A program made the position numbers and the translations under genes. Below, piece by piece: positions 1 to 9,214 of a stretch of DNA of 33,344 nt. The notes under the pieces are model-generated. The model worked only from the letters and a program-made list of their open reading frames with translations. It did not search any database and was not told the origin of the DNA. Every line of letters begins with the position of its first letter. The stretch's first letter is position 1. This DNA is from Chitinivibrionia bacterium (GTDB lineage Bacteria > Fibrobacterota > Chitinivibrionia > Chitinivibrionales > Chitinivibrionaceae), in assembly GCA_009779925.1 (NCBI GenBank), contig WRAZ01000024.1:1-33344 (forward strand), read 5' to 3'.

Positions 1-1020
1 AAAAAGGTGGAAATGGCGTGCTACGAGGGCATTCCGCACTTGCTTATGCCTGTGGTAACGGAGGTAGAAAACGCGGTAAAAGTCTTGGAATGCGCGGTAA
101 AAGAGATGATGTATCGCTACGATTTGCTTAAAAAAGTCGGCTCAAAAAACTTGGACTCATTTAACGAAAAAGTCGCCAACCGCGAATTAGACAAATTGGT
201 AAGCCGCGGAGAATTAGACCAAAGCGAAAACAAAAAAATGTGCTACATTGTGGTAATTATCGACGAATTGGCAGACCTTATGATGACGGCTGGCAAAGAG
301 GTTGAAAAATACATTCAGCGCATAGCCCAACTCGCCCGAGCGGTCGGAATTCACTTAATTGTAGCGACCCAACGCCCGGACACCAAGGTTATCACAGGAA
401 ATATTAAGGCGAATTTACCGTCGCGAATAGCTTTCCGCGTTATGAGCTACATTGACAGCCGCACAATTATCGACAGCAAAGGCGCGGAACAGTTGCTCGG
501 AAACGGCGATATGCTTTACCTCAAAAACGGCGCGCCGAAAATCATTCGTTATCACGGGGCGTTTATCAGCGAAAAAGACGTGGAAAACCTTGTGGAAAAC
601 ATAAAAAACCAAGGCTACAAATGCGAAAATCTGCCGTCGTTCGACATAAAAGAAGAGCCCGATTACGGCGACAACGACGTTTCTTACAACGACGGCTACG
701 GTGGTCGCCCAACGTCGGATTACGGCTCGGGCGAAGGAATTGCAAAAGCATACAGTAGCGCGGGTCGCCGCAAATTAGGCAATCGCGACGAAATGTTTGA
801 AGAAGCGGCGCGGCTTATCGTTATCAGCAAACTCGGCTCAACGTCGAGCATCCAGCGGCATCTTAATCTCGGCTATGCGCGCGCAGGACGAGTGATGGAC
901 GAATTGGCGGCGGCGGGAATTGTCGGTCCGCAGGAAGTTATCGGAAAGCCGCGCAAAGTTTTAGTGAGCGAAAATGAATTGGAAAATATTTTGGAGAGTT
1001 TATCTCAGGAAAGCGAGTAA
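1..1020 (+). CDS. ftsK: DNA translocase FtsK, C-terminal part (5' end outside window)
   Basis: FtsK/SpoIIIE is the membrane-anchored hexameric DNA pump that clears and resolves chromosome termini at the division septum. The reading frame is open from base 1, so the gene begins upstream and no start should be assigned here. The window begins inside the RecA-like motor (YEGIPHLL, just after the missing Walker A). Walker B is seen as VVIIDELADLMM, followed by IVATQRPDTKVITG and the LGNGDMLY segment. After an acidic, Tyr/Gly-rich linker the last ~70 residues form the winged-helix gamma domain (QRHLNLGYARAGRVMDEL), which in the family reads KOPS/SRS polarity sequences. The stop lies two bases before uppP, so the two are probably co-transcribed. 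Confidence 0.95.
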   Translation, partial: KKVEMACYEGIPHLLMPVVTEVENAVKVLECAVKEMMYRYDLLKKVGSKNLDSFNEKVANRELDKLVSRGELDQSENKKMCYIVVIIDELADLMMTAGKEVEKYIQRIAQLARAVGIHLIVATQRPDTKVITGNIKANLPSRIAFRVMSYIDSRTIIDSKGAEQLLGNGDMLYLKNGAPKIIRYHGAFISEKDVENLVENIKNQGYKCENLPSFDIKEEPDYGDNDVSYNDGYGGRPTSDYGSGEGIAKAYSSAGRRKLGNRDEMFEEAARLIVISKLGSTSSIQRHLNLGYARAGRVMDELAAAGIVGPQEVIGKPRKVLVSENELENILESLSQESE

Positions 1021-1022
1021 AA

Positions 1023-1832
1023 ATGGAAAGACTTTTTGACTTTTTGAACGCGGTTATTATCGGAATAGTACAGGGCTTAACGGAGTTTTTGCCCATTTCA
1101 TCTACGGGGCACATGTTGATTGCCGAGCAATTTTTGCGGGGAAATTACAGCGACGCATTTTTTGTCCTCATACAAGTGCCGACGATTGCCGCCGCCGTTC
1201 TTGTATTTCGCAAGGACATAGCGGGATTTTTTACAAATTACAAAGACCCGCAAACCAGAGATTATGTTCTCAAGCTGTTTGTTGCATTTTTTATTACGGG
1301 GGTCGGCGGTTTTACGGCGAGCAGACTTGGCATTACTTTGCCCGAAAGCGTTTTGCCCGTCGCTATTGCGCTTATTGTCGGAGCAATAATAATTTTTGTA
1401 GCGGAAAACCGTTTCAAGAAGAGCGTATCGCTCTCAAACATAACTTGGACGGTGGTAATTGCCGTAGCGGTCGGACAGATAATCGCGGCAATATTTCCCG
1501 GCTCTTCTCGTTCGGGAATGGCGATTATGGGCGCGTTGCTTGTAGGACTAACACGTCCCGAAGCGGTTAAATTTTCGTTTTTGGTCGGCATTCCGACAAT
1601 GTTTGCGGCAGGCGGCTACAAATTACTCGGAGAAGTAAAAGCGGGAACGGCTGGCAATTTGTTTTTGCCCGAATACATTGTAGCATACGTCGTAGCAACC
1701 GTTGCGGCGTGGCTTACGGTAGTTTGGCTGCTTAAATTCGTTCAAACGAGAGACTTTATTCCGTTTGCGTGGTATAGAATTGCGCTTGGCGTACTTTTGC
1801 TGGTATTGTTTGGGGTTGGGGTTATTTCGTAA
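1023..1832 (+). CDS. uppP: undecaprenyl-diphosphatase UppP (BacA)
   Basis: Integral membrane phosphatase that recycles undecaprenyl diphosphate to the monophosphate lipid carrier used for peptidoglycan and O-antigen; overproduction gives bacitracin resistance in known members. Both family signatures are present: the Glu-rich motif GLTEFLPISSTGH (residues 18-30) and the phosphate-binding PGSSRSG (159-165). Several hydrophobic segments cover the rest. The 269-aa length matches the usual ~270. The ATG lies two bases after the ftsK stop and the Shine-Dalgarno-like AGGAAAG is inside the ftsK end, which suggests translational coupling. A strong terminator follows. Confidence 0.95.
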   Translation: MERLFDFLNAVIIGIVQGLTEFLPISSTGHMLIAEQFLRGNYSDAFFVLIQVPTIAAAVLVFRKDIAGFFTNYKDPQTRDYVLKLFVAFFITGVGGFTASRLGITLPESVLPVAIALIVGAIIIFVAENRFKKSVSLSNITWTVVIAVAVGQIIAAIFPGSSRSGMAIMGALLVGLTRPEAVKFSFLVGIPTMFAAGGYKLLGEVKAGTAGNLFLPEYIVAYVVATVAAWLTVVWLLKFVQTRDFIPFAWYRIALGVLLLVLFGVGVIS

Positions 1833-1850
1833 AAGGAAATAATAAAAGAC

Positions 1851-1882
1851 AAAAAAGCGCTGATTTACGTCAGCGCTTTTTT
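1851..1882. terminator. bidirectional intrinsic terminator between uppP and the convergent small gene
   Basis: A perfect 13-bp inverted repeat (A-run, GCGCTGA / TCAGCGC, T-run) surrounds the 6-base loop TTTACG. The flanking A- and T-runs let it act on both strands: after uppP on plus and after the 142-aa gene on minus. Confidence 0.9.
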
Positions 1883-1915
1883 ATTTGTATTTGTTGGCGT
1901 TGCACTATGCAAACC

Positions 1916-2344
1916 TCAATCGTTCAACCCCAACTTCTCCAATTCTTTCAGCGACATTGTCAGAATTGCAGACATAAATTTCTTCTTTGCGTTTTGGTTG
2001 TATTCCAAGTAATTCAGAAGCACGGTGGTTGAGATAATATCTTTGGTCAGTATTCGACGAAGTTTTGTCCAACTGCAATCGTTTGCGTAAAAATCCAAAA
2101 TTTTGTTTAGACTTTCATTTTCTATTGTCGGGTTATCACGGCAATCTTTTTCTGCTTCTAATTCCAACTGGCTTTTTTCGGCAAGTTTTTTGAAAATGCT
2201 TTCTCTGACGTAGTGTTCACAATATTGAATATCAACAAACTTTTTTATTTTGTTGCAAAAATATTTAACTTCTCTAAAAGAAGCGCCACGGTACTGACAG
2301 TCGGTGCAATCGCCTTCTTTCACGTTTTTTTGTTCATTTTCCAA
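1916..2344 (-). CDS. small Cys-rich protein of unknown function, coupled to the sensor-phosphatase
   Basis: I do not recognise this 142-aa protein. The N-terminal third carries CTDCQYR, YFCNK and QYCEHY, four cysteines and a His spaced like a small zinc site. The rest is charged and probably helical, ending in a Leu-rich helix (SLKELEKLGL). The start is TTG, two bases after the stop of the upstream sensor-phosphatase, so it is very likely the second gene of that operon and translationally coupled. The ATG a few bases further in is in another frame and closes at once. It could be a partner or target of the phosphatase, but that rests on position only. Confidence 0.65.
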   Translation of the reverse strand: MENEQKNVKEGDCTDCQYRGASFREVKYFCNKIKKFVDIQYCEHYVRESIFKKLAEKSQLELEAEKDCRDNPTIENESLNKILDFYANDCSWTKLRRILTKDIISTTVLLNYLEYNQNAKKKFMSAILTMSLKELEKLGLND

Positions 2345-2346
2345 TA

Positions 2347-4869
2347 TTATTCCATTCTGTAAATACTTATTATTGTAGTATCGTCAAATCTGTCGGTTGT
2401 CTTTCTGAAACCGTTCACATCTTCGCAAATTGCGGTTGTAGCATCCTGTGAACTGCTGTATTTTCGCTCGGTAAGTTTTTGACGCAAACGCTTGGACGTG
2501 TAAAATTTCTTCTGTTTGTTTTGTGTATCGGTAACGCCGTCTGTGTATAAAAACAGCAACTCGCCCTTTTCGATAACACAGGATTGCGCCGAAAAATTCG
2601 CCGATTCGCAAATTCCTATCGCAGGACTTGTCGGTTTTAATTCCGCTCGTATTTCACTGTCGGCAGAAAGCAAAAATCCGGGAGTATGCCCTGCGTTTAT
2701 GTATTCAAAAACGCCATTATGCGGGTTCAGAACTCCGAAAAGAAGCGTGGTAAACATAAAACGCCCCTTGTTTTTCTCGTTGTATTCGGCAACGTAGTCG
2801 TTTGTCGGAAGAACGGATTTGAGCGGAGTGTCGCCGTTCTGAGAGCAGTTGTCGGTCAAAACTTCCAAAAGGGTTTTGGTTAGCGCCATAAAAAGCGCGC
2901 TCGAAACGTCTTTTCCGCTGACATCTGCAATAAGTATAACAATTTTATCATCACTGAGGCGATAAATGTCGTAAAAATCGCCAGAAACTTCTCTTGCGGG
3001 CTCATACACAGCGGCAATGTTGAAACCGTCGGGTTGATATATGGTTTTCGGCAGGAAACTTCTTTGAATGTCGCTACCGAGTTCTAATTCGTGTCTTACG
3101 CTTTCGAGTTCGCGGTGCTCTCGTTTTTGTACTTCTTTTTGGCGGCGCAGAAGTTGCTCGGTATGAATGGTTTCCGAAGTCAATTTGCCCAGAATTTCAA
3201 ACGTACTGCAATCGCAATCTAAACGGCTGTCCAAAACAAAATACAAAACGCCAAATTTGTTGCTACGGAAATAAAGCGGCTCTGTAACAATCACAAATGG
3301 CTTTTTAGCGCTGTCCAAAACCAACTGCGGTAAAATGCCGTTTGCAGTGTCGGGGGCGACATTCACCCGTTTCCCGTTTTTTACTGCAAGAACAAGCTGC
3401 GTCTTGGCAAACGTACTTATGGACGACTGTTTATATTGCACAAAAAAGAAAGTGGAAAATCCGAGTTCGGGAAATCTTTTCGCCATAACATCCAAAATTC
3501 CTTCATAACATTCTGCGTTGGAAATTTCAAGTTTAAACTCGAACATCGCAAGGAAATCGGCTCTTGTTTTGAGTTGTTTTGCGCTCTCATATTGATTAAG
3601 CATATCAAATCTCAAATCACCCGCGCGCGACAAAAGCATATCGGCGTAAGCAAATCTTTCGCGGGTAAGGTGCGCAATGGCATAATACCAAAAAACGCGA
3701 AATATTTGCGAAAGCTTTGTAAGTTTGCTTCCTTTCATAACCGTGTCGCGAAATTCCTTACGTATATATTTTAAAAACATTTCATTTTCTTGGGTATTTA
3801 CGTCGTCGCAGAATGAATAGGTTAAGCCGCGAAGTTGCTCTTTATCGAAACTTCCCGCCTCGTGCGTGTTCAGGAAAAACTCCAAAACTTTATTGTACAA
3901 GTCTTCTTTTGACAATTTTTCTTTTGTAAGAACGGAAGTCAGCAGGGCTTTTCGGACGCGCCCTTTCGGAATATCGTAATCAAAAAAGCAGCCGCAAGAA
4001 TGGCGTTTTACAAGTTCTGTGCGAAGCATTACGCCTTGCGAAATGTCTTTTCCGTCGAGTTTTTCCAAAAGCATTATAAGCGCTTCTTCACCGAGGCGGC
4101 GCAACGGCTGGTCAACGGAAGTCAGCGGCGGAAATGCGCATTTGCCTTCGTTTGTGTTGTCAAATCCTACAACCAAAACGTCCTGAGGAACGCTCAAACC
4201 GAGTTCTTTAAGAGTTTCCATAACACCGAAAGCCGTTTCGTCGTCAATACATACAATAGCATCGTACGGAATTTTTCCTCCGTTTGCTTTTGCTATTTTT
4301 AATACTGCGTCCGAACCTGATTTTCTGTCGAAATTTCCGGAAAAAATGCTTTCTTGCGGAAGTGATAGTCCGCGCAAATTCAATGTTTCCGTAAAAGTGT
4401 TGAGACGCTCGGCTACTTCCGAATTATTTTCAGGACCGCTTACAAACGCAAAATTACTGCATTTGTGTTCTTCTGTCAGGTGGATTGCCAACTGCATCAT
4501 CCCACTGCGGTTATCTATGGTTGCCGCGGGAATTTCACTCGACAAAGGAAGTATGGACACTATCGGAATGTCGCCGTAGCCCGAAATAAATTTGTCGATT
4601 TTTTCTTTCGATATATAACTGCAAAGCGAACCGCTTATTATTATTCCGTCGATTGATGCGAATTTCGGAATTTCGTAAAGCACATTTCGATTGGGTTCGT
4701 ATTGGTCGCTCGGCGAAACTTCGAGAGAGCCTCCCAAAAGAGCGACAACATTTACATTTCTTTCCTGCGAAACTTTTTTTATGCCGTTCCACACTCCCGA
4801 CTGATAATATCCGTCCAGACTTTCTATTAAAACGGCAATAGTTTTTTCTGCCTTATCGATTTTTTTCAC
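2347..4869 (-). CDS. LacI-type periplasmic-binding-like sensor fused to PP2C (SpoIIE) phosphatase
   Basis: An 840-aa cytoplasmic signalling protein. Residues ~10-295 form a LacI/RbsB-type sugar-sensor fold (AVLIESLDGYYQSGVWNGI, the FAFVSGP strand, DAIVCIDDETAFGVMETLKELG, then VGFDNT and PPLTSVDQPL). There is no helix-turn-helix before it and no signal peptide or membrane segment. Residues ~300-570 are an unassigned helical plus GAF-like region, followed by a coiled coil (~575-605). The C-terminus is a SpoIIE/PP2C serine phosphatase with SGDFYDIY, IADVSGKDVSSALFMA, INAGHTPG and LYTDGVTD, which carry the metal-binding aspartates. Inference: ligand binding to the sensor controls dephosphorylation of an anti-anti-sigma or similar partner. 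The start is GTG with AGGAG seven bases upstream. Confidence 0.85.
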   Translation of the reverse strand: MKKIDKAEKTIAVLIESLDGYYQSGVWNGIKKVSQERNVNVVALLGGSLEVSPSDQYEPNRNVLYEIPKFASIDGIIISGSLCSYISKEKIDKFISGYGDIPIVSILPLSSEIPAATIDNRSGMMQLAIHLTEEHKCSNFAFVSGPENNSEVAERLNTFTETLNLRGLSLPQESIFSGNFDRKSGSDAVLKIAKANGGKIPYDAIVCIDDETAFGVMETLKELGLSVPQDVLVVGFDNTNEGKCAFPPLTSVDQPLRRLGEEALIMLLEKLDGKDISQGVMLRTELVKRHSCGCFFDYDIPKGRVRKALLTSVLTKEKLSKEDLYNKVLEFFLNTHEAGSFDKEQLRGLTYSFCDDVNTQENEMFLKYIRKEFRDTVMKGSKLTKLSQIFRVFWYYAIAHLTRERFAYADMLLSRAGDLRFDMLNQYESAKQLKTRADFLAMFEFKLEISNAECYEGILDVMAKRFPELGFSTFFFVQYKQSSISTFAKTQLVLAVKNGKRVNVAPDTANGILPQLVLDSAKKPFVIVTEPLYFRSNKFGVLYFVLDSRLDCDCSTFEILGKLTSETIHTEQLLRRQKEVQKREHRELESVRHELELGSDIQRSFLPKTIYQPDGFNIAAVYEPAREVSGDFYDIYRLSDDKIVILIADVSGKDVSSALFMALTKTLLEVLTDNCSQNGDTPLKSVLPTNDYVAEYNEKNKGRFMFTTLLFGVLNPHNGVFEYINAGHTPGFLLSADSEIRAELKPTSPAIGICESANFSAQSCVIEKGELLFLYTDGVTDTQNKQKKFYTSKRLRQKLTERKYSSSQDATTAICEDVNGFRKTTDRFDDTTIISIYRME

Positions 4870-4982
4870 AATGAACTCCTGCTTTTCTATAAATTAGCAA
4901 TACATAAAGATAACTTTTCGGCAAGCATAAAATCAACAAAAAAACAAAAAAACGTATTATTTATCAATTTTCACTTAAATAC

Positions 4983-5012
4983 TTGACATAAAGGCGGGCG
5001 TTTAATTATTTT
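4983..5012 (+). promoter_or_regulatory. promoter of rpmE
   Basis: A perfect TTGACA -35 (4983-4988) is followed after 18 bases by TATTTT (5007-5012), part of the TAnTATTTT-like element that recurs before genes in this window. It sits ~35 bases before the rpmE start. Confidence 0.6.
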
Positions 5013-5045
5013 ACGGGCGAATTTTTATGAAATATCGGAGGAACA

Positions 5046-5261
5046 ATGAAAGAGGGTATTCATCCCAAATATCAGGCAGCTAATTTTACCTGCTCCTGTG
5101 GAAACGTAGTAAAGACAAGTGCGACAATAGGCAATCAGCACATTGAAATTTGCAGCAACTGTCATCCGTTTTATACCGGAAAGTCGAAATTGGTTGATAC
5201 GGCAGGACGTGTAGAGAGATTTAACGCTCGATACGCCGCTTTGAAAACAGTAGCAAAATAA
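5046..5261 (+). CDS. rpmE: 50S ribosomal protein L31 (zinc-binding type)
   Basis: L31 bridges the large and small ribosomal subunits. The 71-aa protein opens with [10 protein letters not shown] and carries the zinc-type Cys set (CSCGN ... [11 protein letters not shown]), followed by the family's [10 protein letters not shown]. The length is normal. GGAGG lies five bases upstream of the ATG. It has its own promoter and a terminator directly after it, so it is probably monocistronic. Presence of the Cys residues suggests the zinc-replete paralogue; no cysteine-free copy is seen here. Confidence 0.97.
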   Translation: MKEGIHPKYQAANFTCSCGNVVKTSATIGNQHIEICSNCHPFYTGKSKLVDTAGRVERFNARYAALKTVAK

Positions 5262-5291
5262 GCTCGTTTTCCGAATTGTATTATATTTATT

Positions 5292-5327
5292 AAAGGGAAA
5301 TGGAACAGTCATCATTTCCCCTTTTTT
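5292..5327 (+). terminator. intrinsic terminator after rpmE
   Basis: AAAGGGAAATG (5292-5302) pairs with CATTTCCCCTTT (one bulged C) across a 10-base loop, followed by a T-run. Confidence 0.8.
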
Positions 5328-5367
5328 GTCGTTTTGTTATTTTGTCCATTAAATAAAGGAGGCGGTT

Positions 5368-6462
5368 ATTAAGGCAAAAATTGAAACACTAATTAAACAT
5401 TATGAAGAATTATCTCAAATAATGCAAGAGCCTGACTTCGTCTCTGACTTGAAGAAAATGCAGGAAATAAGCCGTGAACACAGCAACATAGAAAAATGCC
5501 TTCCGATATTCAAAAAATATCTGAGCACTCTTGCCGCAATAGACGAAGCCGAAGAAATTTTGAGTAGCGAAAGCGACGTGGAATTTTTAGACCTCGCCAA
5601 AACCGAGCTGACCGTTGCGCGCGAAATCTTACCGGAAATAGAGAGCGAAGCGCAAGTTTTGTTAATTCCTAAAGAGCCGAACGACTCGCGCAATGCAATT
5701 GTAGAAATCCGCGCGGGAACAGGCGGCGACGAAGCGGGGCTTTTTGCGGGCGATTTATACAGAATGTACAAATACTACGCCGAAAGCAAAAGATGGAAAA
5801 TGGAATTGATGAACATAAGCGAAGGCGAAAAAGACAGCATAAAAGAAGTGTCAATCCTGATAAGCGGCGAAGATGTTTACGGAACGCTCAAATTTGAGTC
5901 GGGAGTTCACAGGGTGCAACGAGTTCCCGAAACCGAAACGCAAGGGCGAGTTCATACCTCGGCGGCAACAGTGGTTGTTCTTCCGGAAAGCGACGACGTC
6001 GATGTGGAAATAGACGAAAAAGATTTGCGCATAGATTATTTCAGAGCAAGCGGCGCAGGCGGTCAGCACGTAAATAAGACGGATTCCGCCGTTCGACTGA
6101 CGCACTTTCCAAGCGGGCTTGTGGTAAGTTGCCAAGACGAGCGCAGTCAAATAAAAAACCGCGCAAAAGCAATGAAAATCTTGCAATCGCGCCTTTTGGA
6201 CTTGGAAATTCAAAAGAAACAGGAAAGCGAATCCTCGGCGCGACGGTCTATGGTCAGCACGGGCGACAGAAGCGCAAAAATCCGAACATACAACTATCCG
6301 CAAGGGCGCGTAACCGACCACAGAATAAATTTAACGCTCTACAAATTAGAACAAGTTATGGCGGGCGATATTCAGGAACTGATAAAAGGCTTGGCGCAAG
6401 CAGATTTGCAAGAAAAAATTTCGGCGCAAGGATATGTCGTTGCAAGCCAGAAAAATTCTTGA
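5368..6462 (+). CDS. prfA: peptide chain release factor RF1, with apparent AUU start codon
   Basis: RF1 ends translation at UAG and UAA. The first ATG in frame (5422) has no Shine-Dalgarno sequence and would remove 18 residues of conserved N-terminal helix. Reading back in frame gives [16 protein letters not shown], which matches RF1 N-termini. The only well-placed start is ATT at 5368, five bases after AAAGGAGG. With it the protein has 364 residues and GGQ falls at 231-233 (E. coli RF1 233-235), and the stop-codon-reading PxT is PET at 187-189. The gene overlaps prmC by 29 bases. The RF1 assignment is secure; the start is inferred. Confidence 0.93.
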   Translation: MKAKIETLIKHYEELSQIMQEPDFVSDLKKMQEISREHSNIEKCLPIFKKYLSTLAAIDEAEEILSSESDVEFLDLAKTELTVAREILPEIESEAQVLLIPKEPNDSRNAIVEIRAGTGGDEAGLFAGDLYRMYKYYAESKRWKMELMNISEGEKDSIKEVSILISGEDVYGTLKFESGVHRVQRVPETETQGRVHTSAATVVVLPESDDVDVEIDEKDLRIDYFRASGAGGQHVNKTDSAVRLTHFPSGLVVSCQDERSQIKNRAKAMKILQSRLLDLEIQKKQESESSARRSMVSTGDRSAKIRTYNYPQGRVTDHRINLTLYKLEQVMAGDIQELIKGLAQADLQEKISAQGYVVASQKNS

Positions 6463-7258
6463 CCAAATTCTGCAAAACGCGCAAATCACAGATAAATCCG
6501 AAGCGCAGGAAGTCATTTGCTATGTATGCAAATGCAAAAAAAACGACATACTTTTAGCCGAGAACTTTAAGGTTTCGGAAAATCAAATAAACGAGATACA
6601 AAGAATAGTAAACTTGCGAGAAAAAGGCTTGCCTCTCGCATATTGTATGAACGCCGCGTATTTTTACGACCGAGAATTTTACGTAAACGAAAACGTACTT
6701 ATCCCCCGCTTTGACACCGAAATTCTAATTGAAGAAATCTTAAAAAACGAAAACCTTTGCGAAAAAAAGGTATTGGAACTCGGCGCAGGAAGCGGAATTA
6801 TCTGCGAAACACTGCAAAGCAAGCGCCCAAACTGGAACATAGCTTCCGTTGATATTTCCCAAAACGCTTTGAATGTCGCAAGAAAGAACTGCCAAGAAAA
6901 AATCCTGCTTATAAACAGCGACAAATTCAGCGCAATTTCGCCCGAAAATCAATTTGACGTCATAGTTTCAAATCCGCCGTATATTGAAAGCGAAACAATA
7001 AACGCGCTCGACGAAAGCGTAAAGGATTTTGAGCCGAAAATCGCTCTTGACGGCGGCGAAAGCGGACTTGAGTTTTATGAATACTTGGCAAAAAACGCTA
7101 ACTATTTTTTGAAACCCGACGGGCGAATTTATGTAGAAATCGGGTTTAATCAGGGCGAAAGCGTTTCGAGTATTTTTAAAGAAAACGGGTTTGGCAAAGT
7201 CGAGATTATTAAAGATTTTGGCGGAAATTGGCGGGTTATAACAGCTTGCGTCGTTTAA
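6434..7258 (+). CDS. prmC: release factor glutamine N5-methyltransferase PrmC (HemK)
   Basis: Methylates the Gln of the GGQ loop of RF1/RF2 using S-adenosylmethionine. The 274-aa protein has an N-terminal helical domain, the linker VLIPRFDTE, the SAM-binding LELGAGSG (114-121) and the catalytic NPPY (180-183). It begins inside the 3' end of prfA in another frame, the classical arrangement that keeps enzyme and substrate together. It ends 74 bases before clpP, which has its own promoter. Confidence 0.95.
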   Translation: MSLQARKILDQILQNAQITDKSEAQEVICYVCKCKKNDILLAENFKVSENQINEIQRIVNLREKGLPLAYCMNAAYFYDREFYVNENVLIPRFDTEILIEEILKNENLCEKKVLELGAGSGIICETLQSKRPNWNIASVDISQNALNVARKNCQEKILLINSDKFSAISPENQFDVIVSNPPYIESETINALDESVKDFEPKIALDGGESGLEFYEYLAKNANYFLKPDGRIYVEIGFNQGESVSSIFKENGFGKVEIIKDFGGNWRVITACVV

Positions 7259-7270
7259 TTCGCGTTTTTA

Positions 7271-7300
7271 TTGCTCGGCATTTGTGGCAAATAGTATTTT
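7271..7300 (+). promoter_or_regulatory. putative promoter of clpP
   Basis: TTGCTC (7271-7276) and TAGTATTTT (7292-7300), the latter being the recurring -10-type element of this window; the clpP start is 33 bases downstream. Confidence 0.45.
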
Positions 7301-7332
7301 TGAGCAAGAAATTTTAAGAAGAAAGGTAATTT

Positions 7333-7923
7333 ATGTCGCATTTAATTCCTATGGTTGTTGAATCAAGCGGGCGCGGCGAACGCTCTTACGATATTTACTC
7401 GCGCCTCCTCAAAGAAAGAATTATATTTTTGGGCGGGCAAATTAACGACGCAGTAGCCGACGTGGTTATGGCGCAGCTTATATTTTTGGAATACGAAGAC
7501 CCCACAAAAGATATAACTTTATACATAAACTCACCCGGCGGCTACGTGTCTTCGGGACTTGCAATTTACGACACAATGCGTTTTATTCGCCCCAATGTTT
7601 CCACCATCTGCATAGGTCAGGCGGCGAGTATGGGAGCGGTTTTGCTTGCGGCGGGAACTCCGGGAAAACGATTTGCGCTCCCCCACTCAAAAATTATGAT
7701 ACACCAGCCGATTGGCGGCGCGACGGGTCAAGCGAGCGACATAATTATCCACGCGAAAGAAATATTGCGCATTAAAAAAGATTTGTCGGAACTTCTTGCG
7801 GAACACACGGGAAAATCCGCCGATACTATATATAAGGATACCGACCGCGACAACTTTATGTCGGCGCTCGAAGCAAAAGAATACGGTATCGTTGACGACG
7901 TTTTGAAAGAACGGAAAGAATAA
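7333..7923 (+). CDS. clpP: ATP-dependent Clp protease proteolytic subunit ClpP
   Basis: Serine peptidase that forms the two-ring proteolytic chamber and works with ClpX or ClpA. The full catalytic triad is present: Ser99 in GQAASMGA, His124 in MIHQP and Asp173 in TDRDNFMSA. The 196-aa length is normal for the mature-type subunit. AGAAAGG precedes the ATG. clpX begins four bases after the stop, so the two are an operon. Confidence 0.97.
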   Translation: MSHLIPMVVESSGRGERSYDIYSRLLKERIIFLGGQINDAVADVVMAQLIFLEYEDPTKDITLYINSPGGYVSSGLAIYDTMRFIRPNVSTICIGQAASMGAVLLAAGTPGKRFALPHSKIMIHQPIGGATGQASDIIIHAKEILRIKKDLSELLAEHTGKSADTIYKDTDRDNFMSALEAKEYGIVDDVLKERKE

Positions 7924-7927
7924 AAAA

Positions 7928-9211
7928 ATGAACGTAGTAAATAAGCAGAAAATATGCTCCTTTTGCGGAAAAAACTCTAAACAGACAAAAGAGCTGATTA
8001 AGGGACTTGCCCCCGACGCATATATATGCAACGATTGCGTAGAAGTTTGCTTCGGAATGCTTCACGCAAAAAGCAATTTGTTGCCCTCTGCAAAAACGCA
8101 AAGCGGCAACGCGGTTGGCGGCGGCGCGCTTGCAAAATACGAAGACATTCCCACGCCCAAAGAAATGAAAGCGACTTTGGACAAATACATAATCGGACAA
8201 GAAGCCGCCAAAATCGGCGTGGTAGTCGCCGCATACAACCACTACAAACGCCTTAATTCGCGAATTATGACCGACGAAGTGGAAATCGAAAAGTCGAACA
8301 TTCTTCTTTTGGGACCTACGGGAACAGGCAAAACGCTGCTCGCGCAAACTATGGCGAAAATCCTGCAAGTTCCTTTCGCCATTGCCGACGCAACCGTTCT
8401 TACGGAAGCGGGATACGTAGGCGAAGACGTGGAAAATATCTTGGTGCGCCTCGTAAATGCCGCCGACGGCGACGTAGCAAAAGCGCAACACGGCATAATA
8501 TACATCGACGAATTCGACAAAATCAGCAGAAAATCCGAAAATTGGTCAATAACGCGCGACGTTTCGGGCGAGGGCGTTCAGCAGGCGCTTCTTAAAATTT
8601 TGGAAGGAACGGTAGCGCATATTCCACCGCAAGGCGGGCGCAAACATCCCGAGCAAAAACTCTTGGAAATTAACACGCGCGATATTTTGTTTATTTGCGG
8701 CGGCGCATTTGTCGGAATTGAGGACATAGTAAAAAAACGCACGGCAAAAGGCGGAATGGGTTTCACAGGGAAAATCGTAAGCAAAGACTCGTCGCAGTTC
8801 AGCGAATTGCTCCACTTATGCGAGCCCGACGACTTAACAAAATTCGGTATAATTCCCGAACTTATAGGCAGAGTTCCCGCAATTTACGCGCTCGACCACC
8901 TTACCAAAGAAATGCTTATGCAAATCCTTTTGGAGCCAAAAAACTCCATAGTAAAGCAATACAAAAAACTCTTTGAAATAGACGGCGCAAAACTTTCGTT
9001 CGAGCAAGAAGCGTTAGATAAAATAGTAGAAATCGCCGAAGAAAAGAAGACAGGCGCGCGCGGACTTCGCTCCGTAATCGAAATGTCGCTTATTCCTATA
9101 ATGTACGAATTGCCGTCGAAAAAAGACGTCGGCGAGGTTATAATTACAAAAGAAGTAATAACCGACAAAGGCGAACCGAGATATATGACAAAAAGGGCGA
9201 AAGCGTCGTAA
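7928..9211 (+). CDS. clpX: ATP-dependent unfoldase ClpX
   Basis: AAA+ unfoldase that recognises tagged substrates and threads them into ClpP. The N-terminal zinc domain has CSFC and CNDC (C10, C13, C34, C37). Walker A is GPTGTGKT (129-136), the pore loop GYVG lies at 162-165 and Walker B is IIYIDEFDK. The C-terminal lid domain includes TGARGLRSV. At 427 aa it is full length. It sits four bases after clpP and three bases before ispD, so ispD probably shares the transcript. Confidence 0.97.
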   Translation: MNVVNKQKICSFCGKNSKQTKELIKGLAPDAYICNDCVEVCFGMLHAKSNLLPSAKTQSGNAVGGGALAKYEDIPTPKEMKATLDKYIIGQEAAKIGVVVAAYNHYKRLNSRIMTDEVEIEKSNILLLGPTGTGKTLLAQTMAKILQVPFAIADATVLTEAGYVGEDVENILVRLVNAADGDVAKAQHGIIYIDEFDKISRKSENWSITRDVSGEGVQQALLKILEGTVAHIPPQGGRKHPEQKLLEINTRDILFICGGAFVGIEDIVKKRTAKGGMGFTGKIVSKDSSQFSELLHLCEPDDLTKFGIIPELIGRVPAIYALDHLTKEMLMQILLEPKNSIVKQYKKLFEIDGAKLSFEQEALDKIVEIAEEKKTGARGLRSVIEMSLIPIMYELPSKKDVGEVIITKEVITDKGEPRYMTKRAKAS

Positions 9212-9214
9212 TTT

